A stretch of DNA of 6,346 nucleotides from an uncultured bacterium (GTDB lineage Bacteria; Bacillota_I; Bacilli_A; RF39; UBA660): the NCBI GenBank assembly GCA_900314225.1, contig OMUM01000206.1, positions 1 to 6,346 on the forward strand, read 5' to 3'. The notes under the pieces are model-generated. The model ran no database searches, was not told the origin of the DNA, and saw only the letters and a program-made list of their open reading frames with translations. How positions within the stretch are numbered: position 1 is the stretch's first letter; the number at the start of each line of letters is the position of its first letter. This document shows positions 1-6,194 of this stretch, one piece after another. The position numbers and the translations under genes are program-made.

Positions 1-48
1 ACAACGATTTAGATTTTTTTATATAACCTTCTTAAAAATATTCAATAA

Positions 49-77
49 TTTACACATTAAAATATAAATGTTATAAT
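49..77 (+). promoter_or_regulatory. Sigma-A-type promoter for the glycan gene block
   Basis: A -35 element TTTACA (49-54, one mismatch to TTGACA) and a perfect -10 TATAAT (72-77) are separated by 17 nt, the optimal spacing. A TG dinucleotide at 69-70 makes it an extended -10 (TGTTATAAT). The expected transcription start is near 84, giving a leader of about 24 nt before gene 1. It is the only good promoter seen ahead of genes 1-3, so it probably drives all three. No operator or riboswitch-like structure is visible in the short leader. Confidence 0.75.
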
Positions 78-91
78 AAATATATAGTTAC

Positions 92-104
92 AGAAGGTTG
101 GGGG
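92..104 (+). promoter_or_regulatory. Ribosome binding site of gene 1 (atypical)
   Basis: Upstream of the ATG at 108 there are two imperfect Shine-Dalgarno options: AGAAGG (92-97, 10 nt from the start, rather far) and a G5 run (100-104, only 3 nt away). Neither matches the clean AGGAG or AGGAGG of the three downstream genes, so gene 1 may be translated less efficiently. The start itself is well supported, because the conserved N-terminal beta strand of the enzyme begins at residue 4. Confidence 0.5.
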
Positions 105-107
105 AAT

Positions 108-2537
108 ATGAAAAAGAAAATTCTTTTATACGGAGTTGGTTCATTCAAAAATAAAGGGTGTGAAGCATTAGTAAAATCTACAATTGACCAAATTGATGAT
201 AAAACAGAAATAGTTATAGCATCATTTGATTATGAAAATGATAAAAATGCATATAAAGATAGAGTAAAATATTTTGTAAATCATCATAATCGTGATGAAA
301 ACAATTTAACATTAGAAGAAAAAGAAGAATTAACTGCAATAAAAAATAGTCCATTTGATTACTATAAATATGAATGCTTTTATGAAAGAGATGTAATAAA
401 AGAAATGATAGATGCCGATTTATGTATTCATATCGGTGGAGATAATTACTGCTATGGAGAAAACAAATGGATATATGCAATCAATAAAAAGGCAAAAGAA
501 TTAGGTAAAAAAATAGTTTTGTGGTGTGCATCACTATACGATGAAGTAACTGATTTAGAAATGATAGATGATCTACAAAAATATGATTTAATAATGGTAA
601 GAGAAAAACTAAGTTACGATGCTATAAAAAAATATATTTCTAAAGATAAACTTATGTTAGCCCCTGATTCAGCTTTTTCGCTAAAACCAAAGAAAATAAA
701 ATTAAATAATTGGTACAAAAGCAAAAAAGTATTAGGTTTAAATCTAAGCCCATTGACAATAAAAAATGATATGCAAAAACAAGCAGTTATAGATTTAATA
801 AATTATATTTTAGATAAGACAAATTATTCAATTTCATTAATACCTCACGTTGTATTAGATAATTCAAATGACTTAGAAATACTTAAAAATATAAAAGAGT
901 TGTATAAAGAAGAAGATAGAGTATATTTAGAAGAAAAAGAATATAATTGTCAAGAACTTAAATATTTGATTTCAAAATGTGATATTTTTATAGCAGCAAG
1001 AACACATGCTTCAATAGCGGCATACTCTACATCAACACCTACACTTGTAATTGGATATAGTGTAAAATCAAGAGGTATAGCTGAATGTATATTTGGAAAT
1101 TATAAAAATTATGTCATCCCAACAGAAGAATTAACAAGTTATAACCTAATTAAAAAATTTAACTATCTAAATAGAAATAAAAACAAAATTAGAGAAAATT
1201 TAAAATCAAAAATAAAAAAATATATTTTAGAATCAAAAAATATATATAAAACTATGGTCAAACAATTAAATTATCTAGAAAATATTAAGATATGTGATCC
1301 TGAAAAATGTACTGGTTGTTCACTTTGCAAACAAGTCTGTCCAGTAAATGCTATTAAAATGATAAAAAATACAGAAGGATTCATTTATCCTAAAATAGAC
1401 TTAAATAAATGTACACATTGTAATTTATGCCGTAGAAATTGTATTGTATTAAATAATTTTCACGAAGAAGTAAAAACAGAATGTCTAGGTTTAAAGGCCA
1501 AAGAAAAGTCACAAAGTGAAAATAGCTCATCGGCAGGCGTATTTCAAGCTTTAGCAACTATAATTTTAAAAGAAGGCGGAGTTATTTATGGAGCAAGTTT
1601 AGTTAATTTTAATGTGAAACATATAAGAATCACAGAAAAAAAAGATTTAAAGAAAATAACAGGTTCAAAATATGCACAAAGTTCTATTGATAACATATAT
1701 CAGACGATAAAAGAAGATTTAGATAATAATAGAAAAGTACTATTTGCTGGAACACCATGTCAAGTAGCAGCAATAAAAAAATGCTTTGATAAGAAATCTA
1801 CTTCACTTTACTTAGTTAGTGTTATATGTCATGGAGTTATGAATAATGATATTGTAAAAAAAAGAAAAAGAGAACTTGAAAAGCAATATTCATCAAAGCT
1901 AACTCAAATTAATTTTCGCTCCAAGAAAAATGGATGGTCAAATTCATCAGTTGAATATAACTTACAAAGAATAAACAAAGTATATAAATTTAATGAAGAC
2001 CCATTAATGAAATTATACTTGGATAATCTTATTTTAAGAAAAAGCTGTTATGAGTGTTCTTTTAAAGGAATATCTAATAATCCTGCTGATATTATTCTTG
2101 GCGATTTTTGGGGAATATATAATATAAATAAAGATTTTTTTACTAATAATGGTGTATCAGCAGTAATAATAAGAACTAGCAAAGGTAAAGATTTAATTAA
2201 CAAAGTAAAAAAACACTTTGATATATTACAAACTACATTATCAGATATTTCTAAATATAATGAATCTTTAATTAAATCAGCAGAGATGCCACTAGAAAGA
2301 AACACAATCTTTAATGAAATTAATAACAATGAATTAGATATTTTAAGTAAAGGCTTTGATAATAATAAAAAAGTAACAAATGATCAAATAATAAACTTAT
2401 CAAATGAATTAAATACCATAAATAATGAATTAACCTATACAAAGAACGAATTAAACAATATAAAAAATAGTAAAAGATTTAAAACAATTGATAGAATATG
2501 TAACATAAAAAATAAAATAATAAAATTTAGGAGTTAA
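108..2537 (+). CDS. Polysaccharide pyruvyl transferase fused to 2[4Fe-4S] ferredoxin and FrhB-type oxidoreductase
   Basis: The protein has 809 residues and no signal peptide, so it is probably cytoplasmic. Residues 1 to about 375 resemble the polysaccharide pyruvyl transferase (CsaB/WcaK-like) family: a GVGS...NKGCEA N-terminus, an IGGD motif (G110-D112), PDS (D187) and a C-terminal RTH motif (R298-H300) followed by a P-x-L-V-I-x-Y segment. Residues 396-446 are a dicluster ferredoxin: C401, C404, C407, C411-Pro and C435, C438, C441, C445. From about 470 to 720 it matches the coenzyme F420 hydrogenase/dehydrogenase beta subunit family: SSSAGVF (473-479), FAGTPCQ (546-552), ICHG (573-576), CYEC (647-650) and DIILGDFWG (661-669). 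Residues 761-785 form a heptad coiled coil before a basic tail. Known family role: pyruvyl transferases add ketal pyruvate from phosphoenolpyruvate to glycans. FrhB-like domains use flavin and Fe-S, but their substrate in glycan loci is not established here. The reading frame is continuous across the domain junction. First gene of the block. Confidence 0.88.
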   Translation: MKKKILLYGVGSFKNKGCEALVKSTIDQIDDKTEIVIASFDYENDKNAYKDRVKYFVNHHNRDENNLTLEEKEELTAIKNSPFDYYKYECFYERDVIKEMIDADLCIHIGGDNYCYGENKWIYAINKKAKELGKKIVLWCASLYDEVTDLEMIDDLQKYDLIMVREKLSYDAIKKYISKDKLMLAPDSAFSLKPKKIKLNNWYKSKKVLGLNLSPLTIKNDMQKQAVIDLINYILDKTNYSISLIPHVVLDNSNDLEILKNIKELYKEEDRVYLEEKEYNCQELKYLISKCDIFIAARTHASIAAYSTSTPTLVIGYSVKSRGIAECIFGNYKNYVIPTEELTSYNLIKKFNYLNRNKNKIRENLKSKIKKYILESKNIYKTMVKQLNYLENIKICDPEKCTGCSLCKQVCPVNAIKMIKNTEGFIYPKIDLNKCTHCNLCRRNCIVLNNFHEEVKTECLGLKAKEKSQSENSSSAGVFQALATIILKEGGVIYGASLVNFNVKHIRITEKKDLKKITGSKYAQSSIDNIYQTIKEDLDNNRKVLFAGTPCQVAAIKKCFDKKSTSLYLVSVICHGVMNNDIVKKRKRELEKQYSSKLTQINFRSKKNGWSNSSVEYNLQRINKVYKFNEDPLMKLYLDNLILRKSCYECSFKGISNNPADIILGDFWGIYNINKDFFTNNGVSAVIIRTSKGKDLINKVKKHFDILQTTLSDISKYNESLIKSAEMPLERNTIFNEINNNELDILSKGFDNNKKVTNDQIINLSNELNTINNELTYTKNELNNIKNSKRFKTIDRICNIKNKIIKFRS
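2403..2465 (+). repeat. Three degenerate 21-bp units coding exact coiled-coil heptads
   Basis: Within gene 1, three consecutive 21-bp units (2403, 2424, 2445) each open with AAYGAATTAA and encode Asn-Glu-Leu at residues 766, 773 and 780. With I761/L764 just before, hydrophobic residues fall regularly at heptad a (761, 768, 775, 782) and d (764, 771, 778, 785; one is Thr). This predicts a coiled coil. The DNA similarity may reflect duplication, or only a low-complexity composition. Confidence 0.55.
2529..2533 (+). promoter_or_regulatory. Ribosome binding site of gene 2
   Basis: AGGAG lies 5 nt before the ATG at 2539 and within the last codons of gene 1, whose stop (2535-2537) lies between it and the start. 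This fits translational coupling and fixes the start of gene 2. Confidence 0.75.
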
Positions 2538-2538
2538 T

Positions 2539-3837
2539 ATGAAGAATGTACTAATATGTTTAGAACAATTAAATATTGGTGGTATAGAAACATTTACAAT
2601 CACCCAAGTAAAAGCACTATCTAGGAAAAAAATAAATTGCTATATTTTGGCAAAAGATGGTTTATTAAAAGAAAAAATATCTAACAATAAATATATTCAT
2701 TTTTTAGAATTTGATTTCAAACTAGAAAATAATATAAACTTCAATAAGGTAAAAGAAATTGAAAACATAATAATAAGCAAAAAAATAGATAGCATTATTA
2801 TTCATCAATTTCCATGTATACCATATTTATTACCTGTAATTTTTAAACTTAAAATACCTTATTTTGCATATTTACATAGTGTTGTACCTAAAACATGCGA
2901 ATGGTTCATGAAAACATATGATATATATAATGTATTATTTCCTCTTTATTTTAAAAATGCTTCTAAAATAATAGCAATTACAAAAAGTGTTCAAGAAGAA
3001 AATTCACATTTATTTAATATTCCAAAAGAAAAATATATAGTTTTAAATAATAGTTTAGATTTTACTGAGTATAAGAAAAAGGAAAAAATTATATTGAAAT
3101 ATCCATTTACAAACTTTTTGTTAATTAGTAGATTATCAAAAGAAAAGGAAGTTTCAATAAATACAGCAATAAATTTCTTTAAGAGTTATAAAGAAAAATA
3201 TAATTCATTAGCCAAATTAATTATTGCAGGCGATGGTGATATATATAATAAACTTGAAAATCAATATAGCAATGATTCAATAATTTTTATTGGTGCGGTA
3301 AAAGATGTAGCTGAAGTTATGAATGAAGCAGATGTAGTATTAGGTGTAGATAGATGTATATTAGAATCAATCGCATCACAAAAGCCTTCTATAATATGTA
3401 GTTATAATGGAAAGTTGATTCTTGTTACTCCTAAAAATATAAAGGATGCCACAAAAGAGAATTTTACAGGAAATAATATTGAGGAAAATATAAATGAATT
3501 GTTTTCAACAAGTGAAAAAAAATTAAAAGAAATTATTAATGACAATTATAATTTCATTGTAAAAAATTTAAATATAGATGATCATATTTTAACTACAATA
3601 GAACCATTTAAATTAGAAGATGATTTATACTCAGTTTTTAATAATTTAAACTATTATTCAGATAAAATAAAAAAGTTAGAAGAAGAAAACAAAAAACTAT
3701 ATTTGAGAAATCAAGATTGTTACAAAAAGATTAATGAATTAGAAAAGAAAATTAATGGTCAAAATAAGCATTTAAGTATTATATATCGATTAGTTAGAAA
3801 AATAAAAAATAGAGGAGGCAAGTCAAATGGATTATAA
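2539..3837 (+). CDS. GT4-like (GT-B fold) glycosyltransferase with C-terminal coiled coil
   Basis: This 432-residue cytoplasmic enzyme is predicted to transfer a sugar from a nucleotide-sugar donor to a growing surface glycan; donor and acceptor cannot be told. Residues 1 to about 365 are a GT-B pair of domains: an N-terminal glycine loop NIGGIET (12-18), an ITKSVQEE helix after the first domain, LISRLSKEKE (195-204; R198 and K203 at the usual phosphate-contacting positions), AGDGD (230-234) and GVDRCILES (269-277). The usual EX7E pair is reduced to a single glutamate, E276; the G-x-x-R-x-x-L-E form is a recognised variant among GT4-like proteins. Residues 375-408 are a regular coiled coil (a: 377, 384, 391, 398, 405; d: 380, 387, 394, 401), followed by a basic tail. 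It begins 1 nt after gene 1 and overlaps gene 3 by 11 nt, so it is co-transcribed. It is shorter than typical only in its C-terminal catalytic lobe. Confidence 0.85.
   Translation: MKNVLICLEQLNIGGIETFTITQVKALSRKKINCYILAKDGLLKEKISNNKYIHFLEFDFKLENNINFNKVKEIENIIISKKIDSIIIHQFPCIPYLLPVIFKLKIPYFAYLHSVVPKTCEWFMKTYDIYNVLFPLYFKNASKIIAITKSVQEENSHLFNIPKEKYIVLNNSLDFTEYKKKEKIILKYPFTNFLLISRLSKEKEVSINTAINFFKSYKEKYNSLAKLIIAGDGDIYNKLENQYSNDSIIFIGAVKDVAEVMNEADVVLGVDRCILESIASQKPSIICSYNGKLILVTPKNIKDATKENFTGNNIEENINELFSTSEKKLKEIINDNYNFIVKNLNIDDHILTTIEPFKLEDDLYSVFNNLNYYSDKIKKLEEENKKLYLRNQDCYKKINELEKKINGQNKHLSIIYRLVRKIKNRGGKSNGL
3813..3818 (+). promoter_or_regulatory. Ribosome binding site of gene 3, inside gene 2
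   Basis: A perfect AGGAGG sits 8 nt before the ATG at 3827 and inside the last codons of gene 2, coding part of its terminal Arg-Gly-Gly. It decides the start of gene 3 and implies that translation of the two genes is linked. The extreme C-terminus of gene 2 is therefore shaped partly by this signal. Confidence 0.85.
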
Positions 3838-6136
3838 TAAAAAACCTGGACAAAAAAAAGAATTAATTGGAGAACTAGTAAAAAAAGAAAAACCAACAAT
3901 AAGTATTATCACTCCATTTTATAATGGTGGAAAAACATTAATGGAAACAGCTAATGCAGTTTTTTCTCAAACATATCCTTATTTTGAATGGATAATTGTT
4001 GATGATGGTTCAAAAGATGAAGAATCATTAAAAACTTTAAAAAAACTAGAAAAAATGGATGACAGAATTAAAGTGTATCATAAAGAAAATGGTGGGCCAT
4101 CTCAAGCAAGAGATTATGGAATTGAAAAAAGTGATAAAGATACAAAATATATATTTTTCTTAGATTGTGATGATTTACCGGATCACACTATGCTAGAATG
4201 TCTTTATTGGACACTTGAAACTCATAAAGATGCATCATTTGCATATACCACTATGGTTAATTTTGGTGATAGAGAATTTATTTGGGAAAAATATTTAAAT
4301 GTAGAGCAAGAATGCAGTGAAAATCTAATATGTATTTCAAGTCTTGTTAGAAAAAAAGATTTACTAGAAGTAGGATGCTTTGAAATTAAAGAAAAATCAA
4401 TGTATGAAGATTGGAATCTTTGGCTAAAATTGTTGGCAAAGGGTAAAAAACCTGTAAGAGTTGATGCCCCTCTTTTTTGGTATAGAGTAAGCAACACAGG
4501 AGAATTTTCAAGAGCAAATAAAAATAAAGAAAAAGCAATGTACTATGTCAACAAAACAGCAAACACAATAGAAAAAGATGTAGATATTATTCAATTTCCA
4601 CGAATTGGAAATAAATTTGATATAGTAAAAAATCACGATAATATGATTCTACCAGAATATAAAAAGAGTAACAAAACAAAGATACTTTATATACTACCTT
4701 GGATGGTTGTAGGAGGAGCAGATTTATTTAATCTTGAACTTTTAAAAAGAATAGATAGAAAAAAGTATTCTTCAATCGTTATAACAACATTACCATCTGA
4801 TAATCCATTAAGACAACAATTTGAAGAATATTCAGATGAAGTTTATGATATGTCTACATTTCTAGAAAGATCAGACTATATTAATTTTGCTGATTACATT
4901 ATTTCATCTAGAAAAATTGATACAGTTGTTGTAAGTAATTCAAGATATGGTTATTATATGATTCCGTATTTAAAAGGAAAATATCCAACGGTGCCATTTA
5001 TTGATTATATTCATTCAATTGATTTAAAAGACCCAAGGGAAGGTTTTGGAAGATGCTCATTTGATGTAGATAAATATCTTACAAAAACATATTGTTGCAA
5101 TAATTTTACTAAAAATCAATTAAAGGAAAGATATGGCAAAAATAATGTTGAAACTCTATATATTGGTACTGATTCAGATAAATTTGATCCTAAAAAATTT
5201 AATAAAAACGAGTTAAAAGAAAAATATGATATTCCAAAAGATAAAAAAATAATATCCTTTGTAGCAAGATTATCTGAAGAAAAAAGACCTGAAATGTTTG
5301 TTGAAATATGTAAAAGATTATATAAAAAGAGAAAGGATTTATACTTCGTAATAGCTGGTGATGGTTATCTAATGCCAAATGTAAAAAGAATTATTGATGA
5401 TAATTTTAAATTACTAGGTATGATTAAAGAAACTGCAGAAGTATATGCAATAAGTGATCTAACAGTAAATTGTTCGACATTAGAGGGCTTAGCTCTAACT
5501 TCATATGAATCTCTTTCAATGAACGTCCCTGTAGTTTCAACAGATGTTGGAGGGCAAACTGAATTAATTGATGATAGTGTAGGTGCAATAGTTCATTGTA
5601 ATATAAATCCAACAAAGGAAATATATGAAAAAGAAATTAATGAATATGTTGATTCAATAATTAAAATATTAGACAAATTGCCTAGTATAAGCAAAAACTG
5701 TCGAAAAAAGATTTTAGATAATTTTACTCTAAATTTAATGATAAAGAAGTATGAAAAAATAATAGATAAAAGTATTGTACAAGAAAAAAATACTAAAAAA
5801 ACTGATAATACATATATTGATTATAATCTTGCAATTGAAGCCCTACACAAACAATATTACTTTTATTGCAAAAATTATATAGAATCTCATTATAATTTAA
5901 AATATAATTATGACGAAACAGTAAAAAATATAGTAGAAGAAAATCCAAAAAAATATCTTTTAAAGCAAAAAATAAATAGGTTTTTAATAAAACATAATAT
6001 TAAAAATGAGGGAAACATAATTTTAGATTGGTTACGTTCGATAAAAAGGCTATTAAAAGAAATCGTTATTAATATAAAATTTTTCATACTCTCAATAATC
6101 TCCGCACTAAAAATAATTTTAAAATTAATTTTTTAG
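3827..6136 (+). CDS. Bifunctional glycosyltransferase, GT2 (GT-A) plus GT4 (GT-B), with hydrophobic C-terminal tail
   Basis: A 769-residue fusion of two glycosyltransferases. Residues 24 to about 235 are a GT2 domain: SIITPFYNGG opening, VDDGS (58-62), the metal-binding DxD as D113-C-D115 within FFLDCDD, and the catalytic-base-type pair E194-D195 in YEDWNLWLKL. Residues about 284-660 are a GT4 domain: VGGAD (295-299), VARLSEEKRP (479-488, R481 and K486), AGDG (510-513), and an intact EX7E (E553 and E561) followed by PVVSTDVGG. Both active sites look complete, so it may add two sugars in sequence. Residues about 665-749 have no recognised family; residues 750-769 are strongly hydrophobic and end the protein, possibly anchoring it to the inner membrane face. 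The start has a strong ribosome site, and the GT2 domain begins 23 residues in. Last gene of the block; it shares 11 nt with gene 2. Acceptor and donors are unknown. Confidence 0.88.
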   Translation: MDYNKKPGQKKELIGELVKKEKPTISIITPFYNGGKTLMETANAVFSQTYPYFEWIIVDDGSKDEESLKTLKKLEKMDDRIKVYHKENGGPSQARDYGIEKSDKDTKYIFFLDCDDLPDHTMLECLYWTLETHKDASFAYTTMVNFGDREFIWEKYLNVEQECSENLICISSLVRKKDLLEVGCFEIKEKSMYEDWNLWLKLLAKGKKPVRVDAPLFWYRVSNTGEFSRANKNKEKAMYYVNKTANTIEKDVDIIQFPRIGNKFDIVKNHDNMILPEYKKSNKTKILYILPWMVVGGADLFNLELLKRIDRKKYSSIVITTLPSDNPLRQQFEEYSDEVYDMSTFLERSDYINFADYIISSRKIDTVVVSNSRYGYYMIPYLKGKYPTVPFIDYIHSIDLKDPREGFGRCSFDVDKYLTKTYCCNNFTKNQLKERYGKNNVETLYIGTDSDKFDPKKFNKNELKEKYDIPKDKKIISFVARLSEEKRPEMFVEICKRLYKKRKDLYFVIAGDGYLMPNVKRIIDDNFKLLGMIKETAEVYAISDLTVNCSTLEGLALTSYESLSMNVPVVSTDVGGQTELIDDSVGAIVHCNINPTKEIYEKEINEYVDSIIKILDKLPSISKNCRKKILDNFTLNLMIKKYEKIIDKSIVQEKNTKKTDNTYIDYNLAIEALHKQYYFYCKNYIESHYNLKYNYDETVKNIVEENPKKYLLKQKINRFLIKHNIKNEGNIILDWLRSIKRLLKEIVINIKFFILSIISALKIILKLIF
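6074..6133 (+). other. C-terminal hydrophobic segment of gene 3
   Basis: Codons 750-769 encode 20 residues made up of Ile, Leu, Phe, Ala and Ser with only three lysines (751, 762 and 766), reaching the final residue of the protein. The preceding stretch (about 735-749) is basic and amphipathic. This could be a tail anchor or a membrane-lying amphipathic helix. The lysines inside it make a simple transmembrane span uncertain. Confidence 0.5.
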
Positions 6137-6147
6137 TAATTAGAATA

Positions 6148-6175
6148 TTGATATAAAAAAATACTTTGTTATAAT
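6148..6175 (+). promoter_or_regulatory. Promoter of gene 4, extended -10, A7 tract in spacer
   Basis: A -35 element TTGATA (6148-6153) and a perfect TATAAT (6170-6175) are 16 nt apart, with TG at 6167-6168 giving the same nine bases TGTTATAAT as the first promoter. The spacer contains seven consecutive A residues (6155-6161). The predicted transcription start, near 6181-6183, coincides with the ribosome binding site, so the leader would be only about 12-15 nt. It lets gene 4 be expressed independently of genes 1-3. Confidence 0.75.
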
Positions 6176-6180
6176 ATGAG

Positions 6181-6186
6181 AGGAGG
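6181..6186 (+). promoter_or_regulatory. Ribosome binding site of gene 4
   Basis: A perfect AGGAGG lies 8 nt before the ATG at 6195, supporting this start over the internal Met at codon 10. Its position only 5 nt after the -10 box means a transcript from the adjacent promoter would begin within or just before it. Confidence 0.8.
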
Positions 6187-6194
6187 TTATGCTA

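Noticed and set aside
14..20. T7 run near the left edge, possibly the tail of a terminator for an upstream gene.
   Set aside because: No stem is visible in the 13 bases before it, and the rest lies outside the window.
214..480. Reverse-strand open frame of 88 codons inside gene 1.
   Set aside because: It lies fully opposite a conserved domain, has a low-complexity His/Leu/Tyr-rich product and no ribosome site or promoter that I can see. The same reasoning applies to the reverse frames at 2048-2329, 4222-4497 and 5424-5615.
3852..3859. A8 tract near the start of gene 3 as a phase-variation site.
   Set aside because: Similar A8 runs occur at 1636-1643 and 1856-1863 in gene 1; they are expected from Lys-rich coding in an AT-rich genome and the frame is intact.
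6109..6133. Possible intrinsic terminator at the end of gene 3 (A/T inverted repeat ending in a T run).
   Set aside because: The stem would be entirely A-T with a bulge and almost no loop, so it would be very weak; such near-palindromes are expected in sequence this AT-rich. It also lies inside the coding region.
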